Part shown: positions 1-10,960 of the stretch, piece after piece
Position numbering within the stretch: the first letter of the stretch is position 1
Layout of the letters: each line of letters begins with the position of its first letter
Assembly (NCBI GenBank): GCA_029204225.1
Contig: CM055101.1
Coordinates: 29,240,975 to 29,304,974, forward strand
Reading direction: 5' to 3'
Length of the DNA: 64,000 nt
Source: Diphasiastrum complanatum
Taxonomy: Eukaryota > Streptophyta > Lycopodiopsida > Lycopodiales > Lycopodiaceae
Notes under the pieces: generated by a model
Database searches by the model: none
Told to the model about the DNA's origin: nothing
Seen by the model: the letters and a program-made list of their open reading frames with translations, nothing else
Translations under genes and position numbers: made by a program

Positions 1-170
1 AGTGAGGGAGGGAGCCACAACTGCTTGTGAGGGACCAGGCTCATCTCGGCTAAACATACTTTGCAGTTCTGCTTTTTGCTTAGGAGTTAATGATTCATAT
101 AAATTTTTAACATATCTCCCGAGCTTTCACCACTGCCTGACCCCAACATGATTACTACATCCATAAACAT
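1..170 (-). pseudogene. Ty1/copia gag N-terminal fragment (edge of window)
   Basis: Read on the minus strand from an ATG at 170, this encodes a start like that of the copia gag at 51,845-51,640: a Gly-Ser-Gly-Glu-Ser-Ser stretch followed by a helix containing SLTPKQK. A one-base frameshift just after the GSGES stretch breaks it, so the rest is read in another frame. The flank at 170-290 also matches 51,845-51,945 (untranslated leader), so both come from the same copia family. The piece is cut by the window edge. Gag would form the particle in which copia RNA is copied; this fragment is too short and broken to act. Confidence 0.6.
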
Positions 171-479
171 ATAATACATTATAATAAACCCTAATATATT
201 GAAATGAAGTAGAAAAGAAAATCGACTATAGAACTTTAATGCATATTGGAGTGATACTTTCATATCTGTGATAACAAAAGAAGAGAGATATGCGTTTAGA
301 GCCTGCACCAAACTCCTTCTCCTATCCTGGATACACTCAAAAAAAGTGTGAGGGAGGGTGCACTTCTCCCATTTTATGGTTTGGTATGAAGAGAGTGAAT
401 GTTGCATGAGTAGGGAATTGAGTGACAATTTCATGAGAGGAGAGGGGTGATAGATACAACTAGAATTCGATGGCTATCA

Positions 480-1004
480 CTCGAGGTAGATGTAGTTTGA
501 TCCTTAAGCTACAAGATAGCCTAGTTTTGACGCATTATCATATGATACAGCACAAATTTGACATTTATGATAAAGTGGATGCTCATAAAGTGATAAACTT
601 TTGATGCCCAATATGTGATTCATTGTTTGATCATGCATGGTACAAGTTAGTAGATCTTGACACTCCACAGTTTATTGGATCCACCTTGTTGTGGCCAGAG
701 TGGGTCAGGTTACCCTAGAAAATTCGATTTTTGATGCTTGACATGTAGTTGTGAACTCTATCGGTTGAGATATCTCATCGAGTCATGTAATTTGGACATT
801 TTTGAGTTTAGGAAATTCAAATTGCTCAAAGTCAACTCCTTTTTGGTGAACTTGACCATCATTCAATGCATCTTAGATTTAATGTTTGTCACTTCAAACT
901 TCTTCACTTTGATGCCTATGTGACAATATATTCTTGATAATTTTTCTTTAACATGGATTATTCAATGATTGAATTTGACCAATATTGAGTTTAGGACTTA
1001 CGAG
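480..1004. repeat. AT-rich dispersed repeat, inverted relative of the 46.4-48.1 kb block
   Basis: No convincing gene is present. The reverse complement of about 770-990 aligns base for base over more than 200 bases with about 47,480-47,700; shared phrases include TTCAATCATTGAATAATCC and ACATAGGCATCAAAGT. By eye the identity is about 75%. At about 1,004 this sequence abuts the gypsy integrase fragment, whose frame stops there, so one has inserted into or been joined to the other. Confidence 0.6.
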
Positions 1005-1300
1005 TTTTATGTGTGATCGATTTAATAGGCCCTACAAAAGCTATCCCCCACTTCTTAAAGGGTGCTAAGGGAATAATTGGAGTAAGTGGCCAATGTGTTG
1101 CGAAGCTGGGTTTCCCCATCCTCTAGCATGCATCACATTTTTTAATGAATAATTTAACATCTCTATAGACGGTAGGCCACCAATATTTAGCATTGAAAAT
1201 TTGTAGTGTTTTTAAGAGCATAGTGACCTCCCGAATCTTCCTCATGTAATGCACTTATTACAATAGTTGTCTCGGTTGGTTCCAAACATCAGCGGAGACT
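1005..1300 (-). pseudogene. gypsy integrase, zinc-binding (HHCC) part and start of core
   Basis: Translation of the minus strand gives a His-containing LHEEDSGGHYA stretch, then after a frameshift KYWWPTVYRD and the CDAC pair, which together are the H2C2 zinc-binding region of gypsy integrases. A TAG replaces the codon after CDAC (normally Gln in this family). The start of the catalytic core follows as WGIAFVGPI, where the usual first catalytic Asp of the WxxDFVGP motif is Ala. The frame runs into the dispersed repeat at about 1,005. Inactive relic. Confidence 0.7.
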
Positions 1301-1566
1301 ATCGTCAACTCCTAATTTATACAATATACTATTTAAAACAGTTTTTTGTTGTTTATTAAAATGTTCAGGATATATCTGGTCCTATAAAAAATTAATAACG
1401 TCTCTATAAATTGATGTTTCTGATTGAATACGCATTATATGTTCATCTGAAAATTCATCAGAAATGAGTTCTAATTGATTTTTTGTTTGGAGGTGGGTAT
1501 ATAGTCGGCATTTTGATGATCCTCGCCTCTTCTTGATTCTACTTCATAATTAAACTCATATAATAA

Positions 1567-1809
1567 TCATAACCATCTAGTTATTCTACCCGAAAGATCA
1601 GGTTTATTCACTAAATGTTTTAATGCATAATGATCTACGTGAAAAACAAAAGGGTATCCTAAAAGGTAATGTCTAAATTTCTTTACCGAATAAATCATCC
1701 CTAGTGCTTCTCGCTCTGTAGTGGAATAATTTTTTTCTAATGCAGCGAGTTGCCTCCCCACATAGTAGATTGGATAATCTATATTTTGGTCATCTTTCTG
1801 ACTAAGCAC
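1567..1809 (-). pseudogene. gypsy RNase H fragment
   Basis: The 80-residue frame has the typical gypsy RNase H sequence: YYVGRQL, then NYSTTEREALGMIYSVKKFRHYL with the catalytic Glu in TEREAL, and FHVDHYALKHLVNKPD with the Asp of the (T/V)DH motif. RNase H would remove the RNA strand during reverse transcription. It lies downstream of RT and upstream of integrase, as expected. The first catalytic Asp region is lost upstream in the broken stretch 1,810-2,040. Confidence 0.75.
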
Positions 1810-2045
1810 TACAACTATCGCAAAAGATTATGTGTCTACATATACATGGAACTTTTTAGCCCAATTTGGAGGTCTAACCCTAGTGGCTTCTGCTAATGAC
1901 CCGTTTCAATTGATCAAAAGCTTGCTGATGGTCCTATGTCCAATGGTACTCAACAGATTTTTTTAGTAAACTTGTTAAAGGAGTTACTATTATAGCATAA
2001 TCTTTAATTATCCTCCAACAGTAACCTACATGTCCTAGAAAACCT

Positions 2046-2920
2046 CTAAGCTCTCTTAAATTGGTTGGTTCTAATCATTTTTATTTTTTCGATGTCGGCT
2101 TGTATACCATCCTTTGAAATTTTATGCCCTAAAAGGATGCCTTTCCTCATTCCAAAGTAACACTTAGCTGGATTCAGTTTAAGAGATGTCTCTTGACATC
2201 TTCTCAATGTTTTCTCTAATGCATCTAAATGGTTTTTAGTTGATGAATAGACCCAAAAGTCATCCATAAAAATTTCTAAAAACTTTCTTAAAATATTTTG
2301 AAAAATATTTGTCATCATACGTTGGAATGTGGCAGGTGCATTACACAGACCAAAGGGCATTCACATATCAGTGGTGAAAGTAGTTTTGGATCTATCTTCC
2401 TCTTTTATAAAAACTTGGTTATAGCCTGAGAATCCATCTAAAAAACTATAATGTTCATGTCCAGCTACCTGGTCAAGAATGGTATCTATATACGGCAGAG
2501 GATGATAATCTTTTGCTGTGTAGCATTTAGTTTCCTAAAATCCTGACAAACTCTAATCTTGCACGTCTTCTTCTTAGGTACTATAACTATTGGTGACACC
2601 CACTCACTGCTTAGAACATGATATATAATACCCGCTCTAAGACATCTATCTAATTCGTCTTTTACTAATAAGGAGTACTTTGGATTCAATCTGTATTGGC
2701 ACTGCCTAATAGGTATTGTTCCCTGCATGAGATCTATTCTATGTTCACCCCATTTAACTGGTATACCTATTAAATCATCCATCGTCCAAGCAAACACGTT
2801 TTGGTATTTTTGAAGAAGCAATATATACTCTTCACGTTCTTGGTCCAATAGGTGTTTATATAGATTCAAAGTCTTACCTTTATTAATTTCTATTTCTACA
2901 TAATTTGTTTTATCTACCAT
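2046..2920 (-). pseudogene. gypsy reverse transcriptase, frame-broken
   Basis: Two frames make up this domain. The upstream one (2,920-2,486) ends with the RT start SPIVIVPKKKTCKIRVCQDFRKLN. The downstream one (2,360-2,046) has MPFGLCNAPATFQRMM and the catalytic box as FMDDF, with both Asp residues present, followed by NPAKCYFG. About 125 bases between them are out of frame. The role would be copying element RNA into DNA. The linker upstream of RT (LLQKYQNVFAWTMDDL) is also typical of gypsy polyproteins. Non-functional because of the frameshift. Confidence 0.8.
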
Positions 2921-2985
2921 CCCCTCGGTCAGACTTACTTTGGTTCCACCCAGAACTTCTCTTGACTCGGATGTTGTCGGTATGT

Positions 2986-3260
2986 CTACTTCTCATCAAT
3001 CTCATAGCATTCTATGAAATTGATCCATGATTCAGCAGGTCTAGCTAACTCCTCACCCCATCTCAAAAGGTGACACCCTATTGGACTGGCTATGAGAATA
3101 CCTGAAAAAAATATTTGTTTGGTAGACCAATTTATAATAGCATCTGCTTGATATAACCATGGTCTTCCAAATAATATCAAATAAGGTGGTGTATCTACTA
3201 GATTTATGACGAGGAAATTCATAACAAACGTCTCTGTCTCTATAACTACGTTAATACCTT
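2986..3260 (-). pseudogene. gypsy retropepsin C-terminal part
   Basis: The frame 3,222-2,986 includes PYLILFGRPWLYQADAIINW, which matches the (I/L)LGRPWL block near the end of plant gypsy aspartic proteases. It sits between gag and RT as expected. The active-site Asp-Thr/Ser-Gly would lie upstream, in a broken stretch, and I do not see it. Confidence 0.6.
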
Positions 3261-3296
3261 TTAGCTCGCCTACTGGTATACATATAGTCGTGTCTG

Positions 3297-3821
3297 CTAA
3301 ATGGATTTCGTGATAAGTGATAGGCTATATCGGCTCCGCAATTGTAGCACGAACCCCTTACTCTGGTTGGTGGAGTGAAATCTCGTGTTCCGGTCCTTCG
3401 CAAAATAGTATGATGTTGACCAGTATGCTATTTCGGTATCATAGTTATTTTGGTTAGTAGGAGATGCAGTATAAGCTACCTCCTCATGATTATTAATCGG
3501 ACAGAGGAATAGTTCATCTTCTAAATAATTAGTCTGTAAACTGGGACAGTTGGTCTTAGAATGACCTTCCTTCCCACACGCGGTACACCAAACATTGGCG
3601 TTAGGCTTCGCTTTCTTTCGCTTGGCTTTAACATCAGATATTTGGAACTTTAGATCACTCATTTCTCTTGTTAACAACTCAACACTTTTTCTTAATGGAT
3701 CCATCTTTTCGGATTTCTCCATTCTTTTCTTTCTTTCCAAGTTCCTATTCTTAGTTTTCCTATAAGAAGATTCTTGTTCTGATGAAGAAGAATAAGATGA
3801 ATACTCAGAAGATTCATCCAT
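3297..3821 (-). pseudogene. gypsy gag C-terminal part with CCHC zinc knuckle
   Basis: The frame begins with a Ser/Glu-rich stretch, then a charged helix, then a CX2CX4HX4C zinc knuckle (CTACGKEGHSKTNC) at about 3,594-3,553. The knuckle would bind element RNA. The frame is the same one as the two gag pieces upstream (4,703-4,113 and 4,100-3,909), separated by stops rather than frameshifts. After the knuckle the sequence becomes non-coding. Confidence 0.75.
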
Positions 3822-3908
3822 ATCCCCTTAATCAAATTCTGATTCAGACTCATTTTATGTTTCAGATTCTTCTGTTTGTTTAAATTTGTGTTTTTACTAC
3901 TTTATTTT

Positions 3909-4703
3909 TCATTTCTTCGTCTGCGAGAAATTTGAGAGGTTTCGTAATTCTTGGCAGAGGCAATGACATCTTCCAAAGAAGTCATCAAACCCTGTCGACA
4001 ATAACGATCCTAACTTTCCTATTAAATTCTTAACCCTACGAGTATATTTCCTAAGTGATTCCTTTGGCTTTTTCTCAACAGAGTTAAGTCGAGCCAACAA
4101 TCTAGTGGAATATCATATCTCCCTAAACTGTTTAAGGAATGTTGCTTTTAAAGCATTCCAAGTATTAACTGTTTCCAGTACTAATTGATTGTACCAAATC
4201 CTAGCCTGCTTCAGCAGAAGGCCTAGCAAAATTCTAACTTTATCCTTGTCTATTTGCTCTTTGTTTGTTATGGTAATGGATTCAAATTGCAACATATAAC
4301 TATCCGCATCTTCAGATGATGGTCCTTTGAAGAAATCATATCTGATTTGTGTAGATGTGGGTGGCACTGGATTAGCCGTATTAACAGATGGTGGTGAACT
4401 AGATAAACTTGGAGGATCTGAATCTAAACTTTGCTCGGACAAAGATTCTGAACTTGGTTCGGAAGTTGAATCAGATGAATCTGTAGAACTTGGTGTTTCA
4501 ATGGATCTTTCCTCAAATGAATCTACAAATACTGTAGTAGCGTGTAAAAGATCATTAAACGCTTCAGGTGTTAATCTTGCTCTAACTGGTGAGTTTTGCA
4601 AATTTTGCAAATACAAATATCTAGACTTCCTATATGCTTCTAAACGTTGTGCATGCTCTAAACGTTTATGTTCAACAATTGCTTGAGAGTATGCTCTTGG
4701 CAT
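3909..4703 (-). pseudogene. gypsy gag N-terminal and capsid part
   Basis: From ATG at 4,703 the minus-strand frame gives a basic helix, a Ser/Pro-rich linker and a retrotransposon-gag-like capsid core (YDFFKGPSSEDADSYMLQFE, then ARIWYNQLV, then WNALKATFLKQFRE). A TGA follows FREI, and the same frame resumes with YSTRLLARLNSVEKKPKESL, so one stop is the only break here. Gag would build the particle. The ATG lies 65 bases from the primer-binding site. Confidence 0.7.
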
Positions 4704-4767
4704 GCATTACATGAGAAAGATTCGTAGATGTAATACACTTAAAAATATTGCAAAAGGTGAAATTCAT

Positions 4768-4786
4768 CTTCCCGGCAATGGCACCA
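4768..4786 (-). promoter_or_regulatory. Primer-binding site (tRNA-Asp-like)
   Basis: On the minus strand this reads TGGTGCCATTGCCGGGAAG, two or three bases away from the TGGCGCCGTTGCCGGGGA site used by plant Athila/Tat gypsy elements. It begins five bases inside the LTR end at 4,792. It fixes the element's direction and the inner LTR edge. Confidence 0.75.
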
Positions 4787-4791
4787 GATTA

Positions 4792-5807
4792 TGTGGTGGC
4801 CTAGTCGTTATAGATTTTCACAAAATCAATGAATTATGTAGTATAAAAGGTTTGATCGTCCCCCAAGAGAGAGAATAATCTCATCTTTTGCATGGTAAAT
4901 GTGTGTATGATGATAAAGACTAGAGTGTATAAAGTTCACAATGAATACTACAGCGACATAACTAGTTATCTAAAATATTTGGGTAAACTGGCATCCAGGG
5001 ACACCAATGATGAAACGATTTGGTCAAGGTCTGTAATTGTAAGAATTAGTTTATCTTTCAAGCTCTTTAGGCATCAGGAAAACAGTCAGAACTGACAGCA
5101 ACTAGCAATTAGATTCATCAAGCAGAATCACATTAGATAAAAGTTCTTCTTAATCAAACACAAAGAATTAGTTTTTATCGCAGGAAGCAAACAAGACAGA
5201 GCCTCAATCAATGCCATTATCTGAACACATAGCTCATTCCGAGTTGAAGGAATTTCTGCTAAAAGTTATGTTTAACCGCTTTGGCTAATTCCCTGCGCAC
5301 ATTAGTCAAATTATTACTTGCTGGTGTTGCCTGAAAATCTGTATTAGAGTAAGTGAAATTCAGTATGACTTAAGAGATGTGTGTGACGCAAATAGAACAG
5401 TATCACAATCAATCATAGATCATATAGAGTGTGTTCACACAAAATGATAAGAAGTAATTATGTGAGAGAACAGAAGGAAAGAATGTTCAAGCTATAAGAA
5501 CTTGCTCTTCGCTCTCTATTGATACTCAGCTTTGCGTAGAAATGCGTATGTACAATGGCACATAGTGCTATCCTTATAGGAATGTTCTTCAGTCTCAATG
5601 TCGCTTACGAACCATCAAATGTCGGTTCTGAACTTCTATTGTGTCTCTTTAGAACGTCACAACTTCTACTCAAGCTATGAATTTACAAAGTGCGAAATAG
5701 GCCTTTACATGTATTTAGGCACTATAGCACATTTTATATATATGGAAATTGAAAATTTTTACAATATATGACAAAATTTGGATAATGTGAGATCATAAGA
5801 CTCCACA
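4792..5807 (-). repeat. 5' LTR of the gypsy element
   Basis: The inner edge is set by the primer site. The stretch starts with TGTGG (plus strand, 4,792) and ends with CCACA (5,803-5,807), a perfect 5-base inverted end with the standard TG...CA. The outer edge is independently supported: from 5,808 onward the sequence matches the uninterrupted transposase copy at about 45,745 downward. Length would be 1,016 bases. No partner LTR is in the window, so this was judged from one copy. Confidence 0.65.
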
Positions 5808-7061
5808 AATATCTTTCAAGCCATGTTTCAACAATTTCAAAAAATTGTCACCTTCGTGCTATGCTGATGATAGTGACAGGAGACCACCCTGCCCAACGTA
5901 AAATTGGACTCTTCAAAGATGGGGGCCAGGCCTTTTGTCGTAGAGATAATGTGCAAGCTACTCTAGATAGTGGAGATGGAAAGTACCTAGAGCATTATTT
6001 ATATGATGGAAATCGATATCAAGCTAGATATCCACCATTGAAACGACACATTCATGAAATGGTTGAAGCATTGTTTCAATCAAAGAAGGCATGTACTCAA
6101 GTTGAGAGGGAAGAAATATTGAGAGGTGCTGGTTTGTCAGGAGAATTTGTTCTATGGCGATTGCATGATATCTACAATCTCAATGTTTCTACAGACTTGG
6201 TCTACGATGTCATGCACATACTCTCATTGAATTCGTTTCGCAAATTTATTACCAGTCTTATGAAAGAGTCAACAAACAATTCCAAAAGGGCTATTGATGC
6301 AATAGTTGTAGAAGTGTCAAAGGCTGTGCCATGCTCAATTTGCTATGGACATTGGCCCAATGTGCCAAGCAAGTATCATGGAGGCTTCAAGGCAGAAGAG
6401 AATCAAAAGATTATTCAGTGGTGCTTGATGCATATCTTGGGAAGTGTGGCAGATATTTCTTCACATTTGCATGACTTGGGACTTCTACTAATAGACACCA
6501 TGCACTATTTTTATAATTATATTCGTGACAATGGATGCTCATACAAAGACATAGAAATTATCAGGCATTTGTTGCTTACATGGAGAGTTCAAAGTGTGGA
6601 ATCAATTGGCAAAAATTCAACTCGCTTGGAACACGTAGCAAGTTTGAAATGCATTGTGAAGAGTTGAAAACAAAATGCACAGTTTGTTTTGGTTACAATT
6701 ATCGTATTCCTCTTACATTTTTAAAATGGTTGCAGGGAATGGGGAGATTTTGGACGACATTTATCGACATGGCATGCATGATGTTTTTTGGTGCTATACC
6801 TTTGAGCGTAAAGTTTCTTGTTATGTCAATATATTGACCAACAATCAGAGTAACGAGATATCATATGCCCAATATGATAGAAGAAGACTATTCACCTCGG
6901 TTTTTGAGCACATGCAAAGGGATAAAGGCGGTCTTATGCCCTTTGAAAGGCTACTTAACGAAGTTCATGTTTTCTTGACTCTTCCAGACGGTTATACGTG
7001 TATAGACTCGCTATCTCTTGAATGTCCCTCATGGCATAGACATGGAATTATGGAAGTTTAG
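5808..7061 (+). pseudogene. DNA-transposon transposase, copy 1 (truncated)
   Basis: Codes for most of a transposase also present, inverted and longer, at 42.5-46.1 kb. Visible blocks: GDHPAQ with GLFKDGGQAFCRR, then PSKYHGGFKAEENQ, then HDLGLLLIDT, and DDIYRHGMHDVFWCYTFERK. I connect this with transposase/DUF4218-type (TNP2-related) proteins from seed-free plants, from memory only. A 94-base intron fits 6,642-6,735 (GTTTGA...TTGCAG); joining across it restores LEHVA-x-NGEILDD. The 5' end is cut by the gypsy LTR and the 3' end breaks at 7,061 right after GIMEV, where copy 2 continues. No catalytic triad can be assigned with confidence. Confidence 0.6.
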
Positions 7062-7600
7062 ACAAGAAATTATTCTGAGTATACTGGCTAGGGCAAGGCT
7101 TCAGCCTCCTGTTATTGATGATGGTGCAAAGGATGATGTAGCTATACTAAATTAAGATCAGAAAAAATATAGATAGCATAGAACAAAAATACATGTATAG
7201 ACTTCATAGAAAAATATACATTGATATATCAAATGCTGCTCCAGTTTATGAATTTGGGAGCACAAAATACATGTACAAATGCCCAACTTGGGCTTTCATT
7301 TATTGAATGAAAGAGTGTATACACAGATTTTTACTAAAGTTTATTTGAAACTATTGTTCTCCCGCAATAGTGATTGTTGTAGGTAGATCTTTGCAGCACT
7401 TATCAGCTCCTGTCTTTTTCGCATCTGCGACATGGCAAATATTAGTGAATGTGCAATTGTAAATGATGACATTTTCTATTATTTTGTTCTATTTTGAAAT
7501 GACAATAAACATAAAGTACTTACGAGTCTTCTGTTAATGATAAATCTGAAATATGTTGGTAGATTGGTTTGTAATAGCATGAGCTCTATTATGATAAAAT
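7062..7600. other. No recognisable feature
   Basis: AT-rich sequence downstream of the truncated transposase. It does not match the continuation of the second transposase copy, so a rearrangement or deletion lies at 7,061. No coding, LTR or repeat signature was found. Confidence 0.4.
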
Positions 7601-7604
7601 CAAG

Positions 7605-8852
7605 CTACCAATGATCTTCCACCTCAACCATAGTAAAATATTCCTCATTGTAGATAATGTCTATCTCCATTCGGTTTGTGTGACCATTTAGTTCAAAGTC
7701 TTGATCCAGTGGTAGCGATGTACCTTCAATTTTCTTGTATCTCTGGTAGCTAAATGTGAGACTGAGCATTTGCTTTTCGATGTGATAACGAAAGATCATT
7801 GAGGACTTTTTAATCCTGCATTCTATGTCATTATTTGTTTTACTATCCCAGCCTTGATCCACGAGATCTGACAAAGTCTCATATGATAAACCCTTGCAAA
7901 CAAATAAAGTTGGTGTCCTACGAACACTAGCACTCGAGAAAAAATCAACAAATATATGCAATGAGATAAACCAACTTAGATGAACAATTTTAGAGCCTGT
8001 GCTTATCTTCATAGCATTTCTAATATCAATTGCATCTCAAGGATTCAAAAACAATGCTGTCAGGAGTAGGCCACTCATCATTTTGAAAACTAGGCAATGG
8101 AATTGCTTCGAGCTTGCCAAAACCTCCATCTGTTTGTGGCATATATAAAGATTCATAAAAATAGATACCACAATCTGCAAGTTCTTTTGGACTTCTTCCT
8201 CTGTATTGCAGCTTTCCAACATCAGAGTGAATCATGTCTAATATTCCTGCAAGTGATTGTGCGGGCTCCCATTCACTTATGCATGATGGATATAAATCTG
8301 AAAGAAAAAAACAATGTTGAGGCATTTACATCATAATCTGAATAGCATCAATAAAGGAAATCACATATGATTGTTGTAGAGTGCATATGTTTTGATATAC
8401 TTACAATTACATTTTTTATGATCATGAGAATTGATATCATGTACTTTGATTTCTGAATGCATATATACATGTTGCACTAAGACTTCTGATATCGATTGAC
8501 CTCCCGAGGTAGTATTAAACTCCAAAATTTTTGCTTTCCAATAAGATTTATAAGTCATTTTTGCTCTTTTCTTTTGTCAAAAATTGCCCTTTGATGATGG
8601 ATGCAGCAATACCCATGTGTTCTTCGTATATTTTGTTGGCTTCTAGTTATCAGCTTCATCTTTCTCATTGTAAAGAATCACAGAATTGATTGTAGATTTG
8701 GGTCTCGTTTCCATTGCTATTTTCAAAGCTTGGGCGCCAAAAATCTCTCTGATATGATACTTAATTTCAATTTTTCGTATCACATTTAATCTAATGTGAA
8801 TGCCAACATAGTCACAGGTACTGCGTATACCATATTTTATGTAATTGTACAT
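7605..8852 (-). pseudogene. Unrecognised multi-exon-like coding remnant
   Basis: Several protein-like pieces follow one another on the minus strand: 8,852-8,643; 8,558 to about 8,405; about 8,301-8,026; and 8,012-7,605. Between the second and third a canonical intron fits: donor GTAAGTAT near 8,404 and acceptor TTTTTTCTTTCAG near 8,301. Joining keeps frame (...HDHKKCN then LYPSCISEWEPAQSLAG). The last piece contains LVDQGWDSKTNNDIECRI and ends NEEYFTMVEVEDHW. I do not recognise any domain. Internal stops (for example after NEKDEADN at 8,643) suggest decay. It may be a decayed host gene or accessory gene of the neighbouring transposon. Confidence 0.35.
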
Positions 8853-8860
8853 ACTATATT

Positions 8861-9159
8861 TCTATAACTATAACTAGTATAGTTACAAAATTCCATTATA
8901 CTAACCAGCATAGTCAAGTAAATTGAACTTGAGGTATTGACGTCGGACAGATTAGCACGTGTCGGGCAGGAAGAAGAAACCAATGGGATATTCGGACACA
9001 AATTTCAAAGTTTTCTATATTGCATTTTTATTTTTTAGTTAATTTGAACTATGTTACGTATATTTCAAATCTGTGCATTTTGATTGGGCCTGGTGACGGT
9101 CGAAACTAAAGAAAAAAACTAAAAGTATTTACAAAGGATCTTTTTGATATTGAGAACTC
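8861..9159. other. AT-rich sequence with a dispersed motif
   Basis: No gene seen. About 9,045-9,110 (ATTTCAAATCTGTGCATTTTGATTGG) resembles 17,845-17,890 and 54,455-54,490 (ATTTCAAATTTGAGTGTTTTGATTGG), so a small dispersed repeat family is present three times. Confidence 0.4.
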
Positions 9160-9344
9160 CTCTAATGAGTGGCACTATGGCTATTATAAATAGCAAAAAA
9201 AACATGGAAAAATCATTTTCATGTTCTCATTTTGTATAGAGAACTTTTCTCTTTTGATTATATGTCCATCTCATGTATTTATCTCTTGATATCTTGAGTT
9301 TTTATGTGTAGAATGTTCATTTTATGGTTGATCTAGCTTTCACA
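9160..9344 (+). repeat. LTR 3' end (solo or truncated), TATA-bearing
   Basis: About 185 bases match 49,325-49,491 in the same orientation: both have a TATA box (TATAAATA, 9,185-9,192), the phrase TATGTCCATCTCATGT, CTTGATATCTTGAGTTT, and end GGTTGATCTAG(C/T)TTTCACA. TATA followed by about 150 bases ending CA fits the U3/R/U5 end of an LTR read on the plus strand. No primer site follows either copy, so both are truncated or solo. Confidence 0.5.
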
Positions 9345-9350
9345 CGTATT

Positions 9351-10960
9351 CAACAAACTTTAGATACATGGAAGGATCATAGTCACTAAGAGTAAATGCT
9401 AGTGAGATAAGAAAAGAATTAAGTCTTGAATACCATGATCTTGGTGCTTGCTTGAGTCCATAAAGACTTTTGAAGAGCAAGCACACTTTGGACTCATCCT
9501 TGATGAATCCTTGAGGTTGTTCCATATAGATCTCCTCCTCAAGATAACCATTTAGAGAAGCATTGGATACATCTAATTGGAACACCTTCCACTCGAAGAA
9601 ACAAGCAAGATAAATAAGAATTCTTATTGTCACCATCTTTGCAACGGATGCAAAGGTCTCCTCATAATCAAGGCCATGGATTTAAGCAAATCCTTTGGCA
9701 CATAATCTTGCTTTATGCTTGTTGATGGTGCCATCATGATTGAACTTGATCCGAAATACCCACTTGCAACCAATCACATGCTTGTTGGATGGAGGATCCA
9801 CAAGCTCCCAAGTATTGTTGGTGATCAATGCATCATACTCTTGCTTCATGGCATCATACCACTCCTTGGTATTGAGTGCCTCTTGTACATTCTTTGGTTC
9901 TTTATGAGAGACATAAAAAACATAATTGGTGGAATTAAGATCCACTTGTTTGCCTTTGTCAACATATGAGAGCCTCTTAGGCTCGGATCTATCTCTCATG
10001 GATCTTCTTGGTGAGAAAATCCGAGGAGAATCTTCTTCAAATCTCGACCCCATCGCATCATGATTGTCTTCAAAATCAATAATTGGTGATGCATCCATAG
10101 ATTTCTTGACCTCGACCTCTTCAAAAGATGAGTGTTGATCTGCATGAAAGACATCATTTCTACTTTCAATGACTTGAGAAGTAGAGAGTATAAAGACTTT
10201 GTAGGCCTTCTTGGTGGATGAGTATCCAACCATGATCCCTTTGCATGCACTAGAATCTTCCTTCTTCCTTGTTTCCAAGGGAATATGGACAAAGCATATG
10301 CATCCAAAAACTCTAAGGTGATCAACCTTAGGCTTCTTCAAATATAAGATTTCATATGGTGACTTTCCTCCAAGAGCTATATGTGAGAGCCTATTGCAAA
10401 GATAATTTGCACTCCCCAAAAATCTTTGGGCAAAGATGCCTCAATTCTCAGAGATTTTGTACATTCACATAGAGATCTATTCTTTCTCTCGGCCACTCCA
10501 TTTTGAGATGGAGAGTAGGCACAAGAGAACTCTCTTTTGATGCCTTCAAGTTCACAAAAATCTTGAAATTTATTGGAGATATATTCACCACCTCCATCAC
10601 TTTTAATAGCTTTAATCTTGAATGAGAATTGCTTCTCTACATAACCTTTGAAAATAAGGAAATAATCAAACACCATAGATCTAGAAGCAAGAAGATATAT
10701 CCAAGTAATCTTTTGAAATCATCAATGAAAGTAACAAAACAAGTGGCTCCTCCCTTGCTTGTAGTTGATGAGAAATGCACATCCGAGTGGATTAACTCCA
10801 AAGGATGCTTGCTTTTGATAGAAGATCTTGTAAATGGCTTTTTGTGAGATTTGGCAATAGCACAAGCCTCACAAGGCTTGATCTTCTTGGAGAATGACTT
10901 TGGCAAGCCAATAGCTTTGGCTTTTTTGATCATAGAGAGCATGGATTTGTAGACTCTTCA
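9351..10960 (-). pseudogene. Ty1/copia pol fragment A (integrase to start of RT)
   Basis: Minus-strand pieces in copia order: a pre-integrase end with CEAC and IHSD (10,942-10,637), integrase core with SDGGGEY and the NGVAERKNR glutamate block (10,676-10,377), integrase tail plus RT start TWELVDPPSNKHVIGCKWVFRIK (10,419-9,682), then RT QLDVSNASLNGYLEEEIYMEQPQGF and LYGLKQAPRSW (9,636-9,351). It stops just before the YVDD catalytic box, where unrelated LTR sequence begins. Frames are broken at about 10,650, 10,400 and 9,680. The copia polyprotein order is protease, integrase, RT, RNase H. Confidence 0.8.

Larger units (their letters stand above)
1005..5807 (-). mobile_element. Decayed Ty3/gypsy LTR retrotransposon, 3' part missing
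   Basis: Reading from high to low coordinates the order is LTR (5,807-4,792), primer-binding site, gag with zinc knuckle, aspartic-protease tail, reverse transcriptase, RNase H, and the beginning of integrase. RT before integrase is the Ty3/gypsy order. Integrase is cut at about 1,005 and no second LTR is seen in the window. The primer site is close to the tRNA-Asp-type site of plant Athila/Tat elements. Stops and frameshifts show it cannot encode a full polyprotein. The outer end of the LTR lies exactly where homology to the transposase gene at 5,808 begins, so the element inserted in that gene. Confidence 0.8.

Noticed and set aside
4327-4686. 119-codon plus-strand frame
   Set aside because: Antisense shadow of the gypsy gag.
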